64,000 nt of DNA from the NCBI GenBank assembly GCA_016704535.1, contig JADIZZ010000003.1, forward strand, positions 1 to 64,000, given 5' to 3'. The stretch is from Betaproteobacteria bacterium (GTDB lineage: Bacteria > Pseudomonadota > Gammaproteobacteria > Burkholderiales > Burkholderiaceae_C). The notes beneath the pieces are model-generated. The model was not told the DNA's origin. It did no database searches and worked only from the letters and a program-made list of their open reading frames with translations. Below are positions 29,339 to 37,345 of this stretch, piece after piece (within the stretch, counting starts at the first letter, position 1; every line of letters begins with the position of its first letter). The position numbers and the translations under genes were made by a program.

Positions 29339-29838
29339 ATCCGATGGATCTGCGCGTCGGCGAGGGCTGGGACACGCACCAGCTGGTCACCGGCCGGCCG
29401 CTGGTGCTGGGCGGAGTAAGGATCCCGCACACGCACGGACTGCTGGGCCATTCCGACGCCGATGCGTTGCTGCACGCCCTCACCGATGCGCTGCTGGGGG
29501 CCGCGGCCCTGGGCGACATCGGCCGCCACTTCCCTGATACCGCCGTGCAGTTCCAGGGCGCCGATTCAGTAGTGCTGCTGACCGAGGCCGCGCGCCTCGT
29601 TCGCGAGGCGGGCTGGGAGATCGTCAACGTTGACAGCACCATCGTTGCGCAAGCGCCGAAGATGGCGCCACACATTCCGGCCATGTGCCAGTGCATGGCC
29701 GCCGCGCTGGGCCTGGCCGCAACTGCCGTCAACGTGAAGGCCAAGACAGCCGAGAAGATGGGCCCGGTGGGTGAAGGTCGAGCCATCGAGGCCCGCGCGG
29801 TGTGCCTGCTCGTCAGGCGGCCGGCCGGCGCAGGCTGA
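29335..29838 (+). CDS. ispF: 2-C-methyl-D-erythritol 2,4-cyclodiphosphate synthase
   Basis: 167 residues, normal length. Converts CDP-ME 2-phosphate to the cyclodiphosphate with release of CMP. Metal ligands are in GEGWDTHQL (Asp and His) and in the HSDADALLHALTDALLGAAA segment. The CDP-binding part is NVDSTIVAQAPKM, and NVKAKTAEKMGPVGEG is the conserved C-terminal motif. The ATG at 29335 overlaps the ispD stop codon by four bases; a second Met at 29344 is possible. It converges with the risS kinase gene across a 44-base gap containing a small hairpin. Confidence 0.97.
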   Translation: MNPMDLRVGEGWDTHQLVTGRPLVLGGVRIPHTHGLLGHSDADALLHALTDALLGAAALGDIGRHFPDTAVQFQGADSVVLLTEAARLVREAGWEIVNVDSTIVAQAPKMAPHIPAMCQCMAAALGLAATAVNVKAKTAEKMGPVGEGRAIEARAVCLLVRRPAGAG

Positions 29839-29841
29839 AAT

Positions 29842-29857
29842 CGGGCTCCGCAGCCCG
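29842..29857. terminator. Short hairpin between convergent ispF and risS
   Basis: CGGGCT, a CCGC loop and AGCCCG form a perfect six-pair stem just after the ispF stop codon, in the 44-base gap between convergent genes. There is no T-run, so its efficiency as a terminator is uncertain. Confidence 0.35.
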
Positions 29858-29882
29858 GGCCGCCCGCACGACCGAGCCGTCG

Positions 29883-31274
29883 TCAGACGGTGCTGCGCCG
29901 CCGCTCGCGGCCTTTCGGCAGGGGTTCGTCGCCGGTGACTCTGCGCAGTCGCAGGTGCACCATCAGCCCGCCGTCCTTGGCGTTTGCGATCTCCACCGTG
30001 CCGCCCATGCGCTGCATCGCCTTGTCGACGATGGCCAGCCCCAGCCCAGCGCCAGTGGCCGCTGTGCGCGCAGCGTCGCCTCGGAAGAAGGGCGTGGTCA
30101 GCTGCGGCAGCTTTTCGGGTGCCACGCCGGCGCCCTGATCGCGCACGGTGACGATGGCCCAGGGTCCGGTCTTCACGTAGCTCACGCTGACCTCGGCCAG
30201 CCCGGTGTAGGTGCCGCGACCGTAGCGGCGCGCGTTTTCGAACAGGTTCAGGAAGACGCGGCCGAGTTCGGTCTCGTCGGCCAGCACCACCAGGTCGATG
30301 GCCACGCGCGAGGTGATGTTGATCTGGGTCGGGTCACGGAATAGCGCAGCCTCGCGGTCGATCAGTTGAGACAGGTGCACCGGGAGCAGGCGCGTTTCGC
30401 CGGGTCGCGCGTAATCCATGAATTTGTCGATGATGGCGTCGAGCTGGTCTATGTCGAGAGCCATGTTGCGCTTGGCCTCGTCGTCGTCGACGCTCATCTC
30501 GGTTTCGAGCCGCAACCGTGCCAGCGGCGTGCGCAGGTCGTGGCTGATGCCCGCCAGCATCACGGCGCGATCTTCCTCCACCCGTGCCAGTTCACGCGCC
30601 ATGCGGTTGAAGCCCATGTTGACCTCGCGGATCTCGCTGGTCAGCGTGTTCTCGTCCAGCCGCGAGTCGAGGTCTCCGTCGCGTATGCGGCTGGCCGCGA
30701 AGCTCAGTTGCTTCAGCGGCCGGTTGATCAGGCTGGCGATGGCTACCGAGCCTACCAGGGTGGCCAGCAGCGCGATACCCGTCCACGTCAGCCAGGTCTC
30801 GCGGTTGATGGCCGCGGCGTGCGCCGATTCGGCCTGCAGCCAGAAGCGGTCGCGTTCCTGCTCGCGGTCGATCGAGAAGCCCACCCACATGCCGCGCACG
30901 CCGTTCACGCTGCCGGCCACTACCGCATCTGGGCCCAGGGCGCTGCGCAGTTCTTGGCTGACGCGGCGCGAGAAGCGATCGGTCTCGTAGGTTTCCCACT
31001 GATCGTTGGGTTCACGCGGGGTGACACGCGTACCGCCCTGCAGCGCCAGGCTCTTCAGCAAGGCCACGCGGTTGATGCCGTCGGAGGTCTTCAGAGCCGC
31101 GCGCGCCAGGTTGACCAGCCCGGCAGTCTGCTGCGCGGCTTGGATGGCCCGTGGCTCGAATTCCAGCGCCCGCAATGTCTGCAGCCAGGAGAAGACGCCA
31201 CCGGCCAGCAGGACGGCCAGCAGGATGAAGGTGCGCCAGAAGAGGCTGACACCCAGAGCTTGGTGACGCGGCAC
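29883..31274 (-). CDS. risS: Sensor histidine kinase of the RisS/EnvZ type
   Basis: 463 residues. First membrane helix at about 15-34, a periplasmic sensor domain of about 125 residues with the RisS-type TPREPNDQWE region, second helix at about 163-184, and a HAMP domain. The dimerisation H-box is AGISHDLRTPLARLR with His245, an EnvZ-type motif. The catalytic domain has FLNLFENARRYG, RDQGAGV and GAGLGLAIVD. It starts at GTG 31274, 28 bases after the ompR-type gene stop codon. In Bordetella and Burkholderia the homologous pair responds to osmotic, acid or redox stress; the signal here is unknown. Confidence 0.9.
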   Translation of the reverse strand: MPRHQALGVSLFWRTFILLAVLLAGGVFSWLQTLRALEFEPRAIQAAQQTAGLVNLARAALKTSDGINRVALLKSLALQGGTRVTPREPNDQWETYETDRFSRRVSQELRSALGPDAVVAGSVNGVRGMWVGFSIDREQERDRFWLQAESAHAAAINRETWLTWTGIALLATLVGSVAIASLINRPLKQLSFAASRIRDGDLDSRLDENTLTSEIREVNMGFNRMARELARVEEDRAVMLAGISHDLRTPLARLRLETEMSVDDDEAKRNMALDIDQLDAIIDKFMDYARPGETRLLPVHLSQLIDREAALFRDPTQINITSRVAIDLVVLADETELGRVFLNLFENARRYGRGTYTGLAEVSVSYVKTGPWAIVTVRDQGAGVAPEKLPQLTTPFFRGDAARTAATGAGLGLAIVDKAMQRMGGTVEIANAKDGGLMVHLRLRRVTGDEPLPKGRERRRSTV

Positions 31275-31302
31275 TGGTGGCGTTCAGGTCGGGGCAGGAG
31301 TG

Positions 31303-32037
31303 TCAGTTCGCACCGTCCGGTACGAAGACATAGCCCACGCCCCAGACCGTCTGTATGTAGCGCGGCTGCGCCGGGTCGGGTTCGAGCATCTTGCGCAGTC
31401 GCGAGATCTGCACGTCCAGGCTGCGGTCGAAGGGCTCGAACTCGCGTCCGCGTGCCAACTGCGCAAGTTTGTCGCGCGACAGCGGCTGTCGTGGGTGGCG
31501 CACCAGCGCCTTGAGCATGCTGAATTCGCCCGTGGTCAGCGCAATCTGCTCGCCGTTCTTGCTGAGGCGGCGCAGCGAGAGGTCGAATTCGAAAGGTCCG
31601 AAGGTGACGACCTGGGCCTCCTTCGACGGCGCGCCCGGAGCTTCCTGCGCCGGCCGGCGGCGCAGCACGGCGTGGATGCGCGCCAGCAATTCCCGTGGGT
31701 TGAAAGGCTTGGGCAGATAGTCGTCGGCACCCACCTCCAGGCCCACGATGCGGTCGACGTCTTCCACCTTTGCTGTCAGCATGATGATGGGGGTAAGGTC
31801 GTTGGCTGCGCGCAGACGGCGGCAGATGCTCAGGCCGTCTTCACCGGGCAGCATGAGGTCGAGCACGATGAGATCGACCGTCTCGCGCGTGAGCACGCGG
31901 TTCAGCGCCTTGGCATCCTCGGCCAGCAGCACGTCGAAACCTTCCTGGGCCAGGTAGCGGCGCAGCAGGTCGCGGATGCGGGCGTCGTCGTCGACGACGA
32001 CGATGCGGTCGGCGCGCGCGTGGGCGGGTGGTGACAT
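31303..32037 (-). CDS. risA: OmpR/RisA-type response regulator
   Basis: 244 residues. Receiver domain with phospho-acceptor Asp60 (LIVLDLMLPGEDG) and VGADDYLPKPFNPREL around the conserved Lys. The winged-helix output domain contains GEFSMLKALVRHP, SLDVQISRLRKMLE and QTVWGVGYVF, the OmpR recognition helix and wing. A GGGAG Shine-Dalgarno sequence precedes ATG 32037. First gene of the pair with risS. The divergent upstream region has two GTAACA-type half-sites matching the OmpR binding core, suggesting autoregulation. Confidence 0.94.
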   Translation of the reverse strand: MSPPAHARADRIVVVDDDARIRDLLRRYLAQEGFDVLLAEDAKALNRVLTRETVDLIVLDLMLPGEDGLSICRRLRAANDLTPIIMLTAKVEDVDRIVGLEVGADDYLPKPFNPRELLARIHAVLRRRPAQEAPGAPSKEAQVVTFGPFEFDLSLRRLSKNGEQIALTTGEFSMLKALVRHPRQPLSRDKLAQLARGREFEPFDRSLDVQISRLRKMLEPDPAQPRYIQTVWGVGYVFVPDGAN

Positions 32038-32050
32038 GGGGGCTCCCTAT

Positions 32051-32116
32051 TTGTAACAGTCGCATTGTGGGGGGGTGACGCAAGGGTGCCGTATGGCGCC
32101 TGACCATCTGTTACAA
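32051..32116. promoter_or_regulatory. Pair of inverted OmpR-like half-sites upstream of risA
   Basis: TTGTAACAG (32051-32059) and its exact inverse CTGTTACAA (32108-32116) lie 57 bp apart in the risA/SIMPL divergent interval. GTAACA/TGTTAC is the core of OmpR half-sites in enterobacteria. The first copy lies 14 bases upstream of the risA ATG, within its leader, the other further upstream. Binding by RisA is an inference from the motif and adjacency. Confidence 0.5.
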
Positions 32117-32264
32117 GTCTTTCGGCGAAGGCGTTGGCGCTCCCGTGTCAACGGATGAAGGGGGCAGGGCGCTGTGGTGGGAGAGGTTTCGTGGCGGCGC
32201 CCCGCCGCCACGGCTTGAGCGGCGCTGTGGCCGCGGCCCTTCCGGGGCACTGACAAGGACGAAG

Positions 32265-32981
32265 ATGACCAAGCTGCAACTGAACACTGTTCGTGGCCTG
32301 ACCGCCGCGAGTCTCGCCGCTGCGATGGCGGCTTCCGCGCAGTCCTTGCCGCCGCCGCAGAACGTCGTCAGCCTGTCGGCCAATGCCACCGTGGAGGTGC
32401 CCAAGGACTGGCTGACGGTCGTCTTCTCTACGACTCGCGAAGGTAGCGACGCTGCGGTGGTGCAGAGCCAGCTGAAACAGGCGCTGGACGCGGCGCTCGC
32501 CGAAGCGCGCAAGGTCGCCAAGCCGGGTCAGGTAGACGTGCAGACCGGAGGCTTCTCGCTCATGCCGCGTTACGCCCCCAAGGGCGGCAACATCACCGGT
32601 TGGCAGGGCAGCACCGAACTGGTGGTGGAGGGTCGCGACAGCGCCGCCATCGCCCAACTCACCGGGCGCGTGCAGAGCCTCAACATCGCCCGCGTGTCCT
32701 TCTCGCTGTCGCGCGAGGCGCGGCTGAAGGTCGAGGGCGACGTGGCGGCTCAGGCCATCGAACGTTTCCGTGCGCGAGCCGACGCCGTGAGCAAGCAGTT
32801 CGGTTTTACCGGCTACACCGTGCGCGAGGTGGCGGTGAACACCGACGGCGGCATGGGACAACCCATGCCAGTGATGCGCATGCAGGCTTCAGCCATGACG
32901 GCTGACGGCGCTGCGCTGCCGGTGGAAGCCGGCAAGGCCACAGTGACGGCTACCGTCAACGGCAGCGTGCAGATGAAGTAG
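32265..32981 (+). CDS. SIMPL domain (DUF541) periplasmic protein
   Basis: 238 residues. Signal peptide (LTAASLAAAMAASA, cut before QSLPPP), then a SIMPL/DUF541 domain covering nearly all the mature protein: VVSLSANATVEVPKDWLTVV at the start and FTGYTVREVAVNT near the end. Members form oligomeric periplasmic assemblies of unclear function; the oxidative-stress protein YggE is a relative. ATG 32265 follows an AAGGA Shine-Dalgarno sequence; the open frame upstream is not homologous. It is divergent from risA, so it may be under RisA control. It ends directly at a palindrome-rich block. Confidence 0.85.
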   Translation: MTKLQLNTVRGLTAASLAAAMAASAQSLPPPQNVVSLSANATVEVPKDWLTVVFSTTREGSDAAVVQSQLKQALDAALAEARKVAKPGQVDVQTGGFSLMPRYAPKGGNITGWQGSTELVVEGRDSAAIAQLTGRVQSLNIARVSFSLSREARLKVEGDVAAQAIERFRARADAVSKQFGFTGYTVREVAVNTDGGMGQPMPVMRMQASAMTADGAALPVEAGKATVTATVNGSVQMK

Positions 32982-33130
32982 TCACTGCGCCCCTCGCCCG
33001 CGTGAAATCGCGGGCTCGCCCGGCTCCGTGCACTCGCGGCCTTCCGGCCGCTCACTGCCTTGCGGCAAGGGCGCTCGCCAGGCGCAAACAGTCCACCGGA
33101 CTGTCTGCGTCCGGGCTCTCTCACTGCGCC
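32982..33130. repeat. Hairpin-rich intergenic block bracketed by a 10-bp direct repeat
   Basis: TCACTGCGCC occurs at 32982-32991 and again at 33121-33130. The 129 bases between are packed with short perfect hairpins: 32996-33015 (7-bp stem), 33036-33051 (6 bp), 33058-33070 (5 bp) and 33088-33104 (7 bp, ACC loop). The block separates the stop codons of two convergent genes; the right-hand repeat contains the bdhA stop codon. It looks like a small REP- or MITE-like element with a target duplication, or a compound bidirectional terminator. No transposase is present. Confidence 0.6.
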
Positions 33131-33891
33131 GTCCAGCCGCCATCGACCTGCCAGGCCACGCCGCGCACGTTCTGCGCCGCGGGCGAACACAGGAAGACGA
33201 CCAACTCCGCCAATTCGGCCGGCGTCGTGAATTGCAGCGACGGCTGCTTCTCGGCCAGCAGGCGGCGCTTGGCTTCTTCGTTGTCCACACCGTCGGCGGC
33301 GGCGCGCGCGTCGACCTGCTTCTGCACCAGCGGCGTCAGCACCCAGCCGGGGCAGATGGCGTTGACGGTGACGCCGGTGGTGGCGTTCTCCAATGCGGCC
33401 GATTTCGTCAGGCCCACCAGGCCGTGCTTTGCCGCCACGTAGGCGCTCTTGGACGCCGAGGCCACCAGGCCATGTACCGAGGCCAGGTTGACGATGCGCC
33501 CCCAGTTGCGTTGCTTCATGCCCGGCAGCGCCGCGCGCATGGCGTGAAAGGCCGAACTCAGGTTGATGGCGATGATGGCGTCCCACTTCTCGGCGGGGAA
33601 ATCTTCCACCAGCGCCACGTGCTGGATGCCGGCGTTGTTGACCAGGATGTCGCAGGCGCCTAGCTGGGCCTCGCACTGGCGCACCATGTCGGCCACTTCG
33701 GCCGGCTTGCTCATGTCGGCACCGTGGTAGATGGCCTCGGAGTCGTGTTCGCGCACCTGGGCCAGCGCGCCCTGCACGTCGCCGAAGCCGTTGATCATCA
33801 CGCGTGCGCCGTGCATAGCCAGCGTGGTGGCGATGCCCAGGCCGATGCCGCTGGTGGAGCCCGTGACGAGGGCGGTTTTTCCGTTCAGCAT
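33121..33891 (-). CDS. bdhA: 3-hydroxybutyrate dehydrogenase
   Basis: 256 residues. Short-chain dehydrogenase that oxidises 3-hydroxybutyrate to acetoacetate with NAD+, the step after polyhydroxybutyrate depolymerisation. The cofactor loop is TGSTSGIGLGIA, then NNAGIQHVALVEDFP. The catalytic Ser-Tyr-Lys are in NLASVHGLVASASKSAYVAAKHG. The segment WVLTPLVQKQ and the C-terminal DGGWTAQ are typical of bacterial BDH. Together with phaR at 47 kb it points to a PHB-storing organism. It is divergent from the alpha/beta hydrolase gene. Confidence 0.95.
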   Translation of the reverse strand: MLNGKTALVTGSTSGIGLGIATTLAMHGARVMINGFGDVQGALAQVREHDSEAIYHGADMSKPAEVADMVRQCEAQLGACDILVNNAGIQHVALVEDFPAEKWDAIIAINLSSAFHAMRAALPGMKQRNWGRIVNLASVHGLVASASKSAYVAAKHGLVGLTKSAALENATTGVTVNAICPGWVLTPLVQKQVDARAAADGVDNEEAKRRLLAEKQPSLQFTTPAELAELVVFLCSPAAQNVRGVAWQVDGGWTAQ

Positions 33892-33967
33892 GAAGGCGGC
33901 TCCAGCGTGCGGTGATGACCGCGGTTGATACGATGGCCGTCATTATCTGCCGCTGCCTGACCCCGAC

Positions 33968-34834
33968 ATGACCGAACCCCGACTCCAGCACGTGCAATGC
34001 CTGGACAGCCGCGGCCTGCACCGCATGGCCTACTGGGAATGGGGCGACGCCGCCAACCCGCGCGTGCTGGTCTGCGTGCACGGCCTCACGCGCCAGGGCC
34101 GCGACTTCGACACCCTGGCGCAGGACCTGGCCCGCGACTGCCGCGTCGTTTGCCCCGACGTGGTGGGGCGCGGCCAGAGCGACTGGCTGGCCGACCCCGC
34201 CGGTTATGCCATCCCGGCCTACGTCGCCGACATGGTGACGCTCGTGGCGCGGCTCGGGGTCGAACAGGTCGACTGGGTGGGCACCTCGATGGGCGGGCTC
34301 ATCGGCCTGGGGCTGGCGTCGCTGCCGAACTCGCCGGTACGGAGGCTGGTGCTCAATGACGTCGGGCCGGTGATCCAGCCGGCGGCGCTGGAGCGCATCG
34401 GCACCTATGTCGGCCAGCCTGCGCACTGGCAGACGGTGGACGAAGCTGCCGACGCGCTTTGGACCATCTCGCAGGGCTTCGGGCCGCACACGCGTGAGCA
34501 GTGGCTGGCGCTGACGCGGCCGCAGCTCAAGCCCGTCGGCAATGGCTTCAAGCCGCACTACGACCCGGCCATCGCCACGCCGTTCCGCGCCACCACGCCT
34601 GCGATGGCCGCGGCCGGCGAGGCCGCCCTCTGGCAGGCCTACGACCGTGTCACTGCGCCCACGCTGCTGCTGCGCGGCGTCGAGAGCGACCTGCTGTCGC
34701 ACGACACCGCGCAAGCGATGACCCTGCGCGGCCCACGCGCGACGCTGCACGAGGTGCCCGGCGTGGGCCACGCCCCCATGCTGGTGCAGCCCGAGCAGCG
34801 GGCCGTCGTGCGCGCCTTCTTGCTGCCCACATGA
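33968..34834 (+). CDS. Alpha/beta hydrolase
   Basis: 288 residues. An alpha/beta-hydrolase fold with oxyanion segment VHGLTRQG, nucleophile Ser107 in GTSMGG, acid in the VESDLLS region and the terminal His in PGVGHAPML. The GRGQSDWL strand-loop is common in esterases and C-C hydrolases of this family. The substrate cannot be told from sequence. Its TGA overlaps the relA ATG by four bases, so it is translationally coupled with the stringent-response gene. It is divergent from bdhA. Confidence 0.85.
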   Translation: MTEPRLQHVQCLDSRGLHRMAYWEWGDAANPRVLVCVHGLTRQGRDFDTLAQDLARDCRVVCPDVVGRGQSDWLADPAGYAIPAYVADMVTLVARLGVEQVDWVGTSMGGLIGLGLASLPNSPVRRLVLNDVGPVIQPAALERIGTYVGQPAHWQTVDEAADALWTISQGFGPHTREQWLALTRPQLKPVGNGFKPHYDPAIATPFRATTPAMAAAGEAALWQAYDRVTAPTLLLRGVESDLLSHDTAQAMTLRGPRATLHEVPGVGHAPMLVQPEQRAVVRAFLLPT

Positions 34835-37062
34835 AGACCGGCGCGGCAGCCGTGCCCGCGGGCGCGGCTGCCATCGTGCATTTGGCCAGCGGTGGCGAGC
34901 CGTTGGAAGCCGACCCGGTCCGGCGGGCGCGCGCCTTCGCCGAGCCGCTGCTCGCCGGCCAGGCGCTGGACACCGGTGAAGAGGCGCTGGCGCATGCCGA
35001 CGGCACGGCGGCGGTGCTGCGCCAGATCGGCGGTGGGCCTTCGCTGTGCGCGGCCGCCTATCTGGTCTATGCGGGCGACTACCTGCAGCGCCCGGAAGAG
35101 GTCGTCAGCAAGGCCTTCGGCGCCAGCTACGCCAGCCTTGTGACGCTGACACGCAAGCTGGTGCAGATCCAGCGCGCCGCACGTGCTGCGCAGCCGGTGG
35201 CCGGCGCGCAAGGCCTGCAGACCGAACGTGTGCGAAAGATGCTGCTGGCCTTCAGCCGCGACCTGCGCGTGGTGCTGCTGCGCCTGGCTTCGCGCCTGCA
35301 GACGCTGCGCTGGTTCGCCGCCACGCGCCAGCCGTGCCCGCTGCCTCTGGCCACCGAGTCGCTGCAGGTCTTCGCGCCGCTGGCCAACCGACTGGGCATC
35401 TGGCAGATCAAGTGGGAGATGGAGGACCTGGCCTTCCGCTACCTGCAGCCGCGGGACTACCAGCGCATCGCGGGCCTCGTCGACGAAAGGCGAGCCGAGC
35501 GCGAGACCGGCGTGGCCGCGGTGCGTGAGCAACTGGCCACGTTGCTGGCCGCGGCTGGCCTGCATGCGGACGTACAGGGCCGGCCCAAACACCTTTACAG
35601 CATCTGGAAGAAGATGCAGGGCAAGCACCTGCCCTTCGAGCGTGTGCTCGACACCCGCGCACTGCGGGTCATCGTCGACGACGTGCCGGCGTGCTACATG
35701 GCCCTGGCCCGTGTGCACGAGACCTGGGCGCCGATCGATGGCGAATTCGACGACTACATCGCGCGGCCCAAGCTCAACGGCTACCAGAGCTTGCACACAG
35801 TGGTGCGCGGTGAGGACGGGCGCCCGCTGGAAGTGCAGATCCGTACCCGCGCCATGCACGAACACGCCGAGCACGGCGTGGCCGCGCACTGGATGTACAA
35901 GGAGGCCGGCGCCAAGGGCTACGCTGGCGTGAGCACGGTGGGTGAGAACGAGGAGCGCGTCGCCGAAGCGCGCAAGGCCGTGCTGCGCGAACTGCTGGCC
36001 TGGGAGCGTGACTTCGCAGCCCAGGACAGCGCCGGTGGCGCGCCGGCTCAGGCCGTCGACGCTGGCGAACGCATCTACGTCTTCACGCCGCAGGCCACCA
36101 TCATCGACCTGCCGGCCGGCGGCACGCCGGTGGACTTCGCCTACGCGCTGCACACCGACCTGGGCCACCGCTGCCGCGGTGCGCGTGTGGATGGCGTCAT
36201 GGTGCCGCTGAATACGCGGCTGCTGTCGGGCCAGACGGTGGAGGTGGTGGCGGCCAAGGAGGGCGGGCCGTCGCTGGACTGGCTCAACGCCGAGCTGCAC
36301 TACCTGGCCAGCCCGCGCAGCAAGAGCAAGGTGCGCGCATGGTTCAACGCCGAGCAGCAGGCGCAGACCATCGCCCGCGGCCGCGAAGCCGTGGAGAAGC
36401 TTCTGCAGCGCACCGGGCGCACGGCGATGGAGCGCCAGGCGCTGGCCGAGCAACTGGGCTTCAAGAGCGCCGACGCGCTGTTCGAGGTGGTGGGCAAGGA
36501 CGAGTTCTCTCTGCGCAACATCGAGAACCTGCTGCGCCCGCCCGAGCCGCCGCCCGACGACGACCAAGTGCTGCTGCATGCGCCGCGCAGCGGCGGTGGC
36601 GGCAGCCGCGGCGGCGTGCTGGTGGTGGGCATGGACTCGCTGCTGACGACGCTGGGCAAGTGCTGCCGCCCGGCACCGCCGGACGCCATCACCGGCTTCG
36701 TCACCCGCGGTCGCGGCGTGGCCGTGCACCGCAGCGACTGCAGCAACTTCCGCCAGATGGCGCAGAGCGCCCCGGGCCGTGTGATCGAGGTGACCTGGGG
36801 CCAGCCGCGCGGTGACAAGGCGCCGGTGTACCCGCTGGACGTGGTCATCGAGGCCGCCGACCGCGGCGGGCTGCTGCGCGACATCTCCGAGGTCTTCGCG
36901 AAGGAGAAGGTCAACGTCACTGGCGTGCACACCCAGAGTGCGAAGGACGGCAGCACGGCCTGGATGACCTTCACCGTCGAGGTCACCGACACCGCGCGGC
37001 TGGGGGTCGTGTTGGGCCAGATCAAGCGCGTGGCGGGTGTCCGTCACGCGCGGCGCAAGTAG
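34831..37062 (+). CDS. relA: RelA-type (p)ppGpp synthetase with degenerate hydrolase domain
   Basis: 743 residues. Ribosome-associated GTP/GDP pyrophosphokinase of the stringent response. The N-terminal HD region (about 40-200) has lost the hydrolase residues: the HDxxED position reads AAAYLVYAGDYL and SRLQTLR replaces DRLHNMR, so this is a monofunctional RelA. The synthetase domain has GRPKHLYSIWKKMQGKHLPF, VLDTRALRVIV and RPKLNGYQSLHTVV. TGS domain at about 410-470 (ERIYVFTPQATIIDLPAGG), a zinc-finger-like/CRD segment with GKCCRPAPPDAITGFVTRG, and a C-terminal ACT domain from YPLDVVIEAADRGGLL. ATG 34831 overlaps the hydrolase stop codon. Confidence 0.96.
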   Translation: MKTGAAAVPAGAAAIVHLASGGEPLEADPVRRARAFAEPLLAGQALDTGEEALAHADGTAAVLRQIGGGPSLCAAAYLVYAGDYLQRPEEVVSKAFGASYASLVTLTRKLVQIQRAARAAQPVAGAQGLQTERVRKMLLAFSRDLRVVLLRLASRLQTLRWFAATRQPCPLPLATESLQVFAPLANRLGIWQIKWEMEDLAFRYLQPRDYQRIAGLVDERRAERETGVAAVREQLATLLAAAGLHADVQGRPKHLYSIWKKMQGKHLPFERVLDTRALRVIVDDVPACYMALARVHETWAPIDGEFDDYIARPKLNGYQSLHTVVRGEDGRPLEVQIRTRAMHEHAEHGVAAHWMYKEAGAKGYAGVSTVGENEERVAEARKAVLRELLAWERDFAAQDSAGGAPAQAVDAGERIYVFTPQATIIDLPAGGTPVDFAYALHTDLGHRCRGARVDGVMVPLNTRLLSGQTVEVVAAKEGGPSLDWLNAELHYLASPRSKSKVRAWFNAEQQAQTIARGREAVEKLLQRTGRTAMERQALAEQLGFKSADALFEVVGKDEFSLRNIENLLRPPEPPPDDDQVLLHAPRSGGGGSRGGVLVVGMDSLLTTLGKCCRPAPPDAITGFVTRGRGVAVHRSDCSNFRQMAQSAPGRVIEVTWGQPRGDKAPVYPLDVVIEAADRGGLLRDISEVFAKEKVNVTGVHTQSAKDGSTAWMTFTVEVTDTARLGVVLGQIKRVAGVRHARRK

Positions 37063-37090
37063 ACCCGCCGGAGCCGTGGCGCAGCTCGTA

Positions 37091-37096
37091 TATAAT
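37091..37096 (+). promoter_or_regulatory. -10 element of the tRNA-Val promoter
   Basis: A consensus TATAAT lies 14 bases before the first base of the tRNA and 28 bases after the relA stop codon. The -35 region is GC-rich and not recognisable. The spacing to the mature tRNA end fits a short 5' leader removed by RNase P. Confidence 0.6.
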
Positions 37097-37110
37097 TTTT
37101 GGCTGACTTC

Positions 37111-37187
37111 AGGCGCGTAGCTCAGCTGGTTAGAGCACCACCTTGACATGGTGGGGGTCGTTGGTTCGAGTCCAATCGCGCCTACCA
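37111..37187 (+). tRNA. tRNA-Val (anticodon GAC), CCA encoded
   Basis: A full cloverleaf of 77 bases. The acceptor AGGCGCG pairs with CGCGCCT, the D-arm is GCTCAGCTGGTTAGAGC, the anticodon stem CCACC/GGTGG encloses TTGACAT (anticodon GAC), and the T-arm is GTTGGTTCGAGTCCAAT. Discriminator A is followed by an encoded CCA. It reads GUC and GUU valine codons. It is a single gene with its own promoter and a strong terminator. Confidence 0.97.
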
Positions 37188-37192
37188 ACACA

Positions 37193-37229
37193 GGCCCGGT
37201 CTTTCGTGTGAAAGACCGGGCCTTCTTTG
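37193..37229 (+). terminator. Intrinsic terminator of tRNA-Val
   Basis: GGCCCGGTCTTTC and its exact complement form a 13-bp stem with a GTGT loop (37193-37222), followed by TTCTTTG. It starts six bases after the CCA end of the tRNA. It is one of the clearest Rho-independent terminators in the window. Confidence 0.92.
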
Positions 37230-37345
37230 TTGGTCATCAACAGCTTGGCGCCGACGCCAGCCTTCTCGGGTCTTGGGTCTTTGCACAGGTTCGCAGCAGT
37301 CGCGCTCCTTTCGCCGTGCGCCGACAAGAAGCAGAGAATGACCGC

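Noticed and set aside
37111..37229. tRNA-Val as an attachment site for an integrated island
   Set aside because: No integrase, no repeated tRNA 3' end downstream, and the neighbouring genes have normal composition; the 13-bp inverted repeat is an ordinary terminator.
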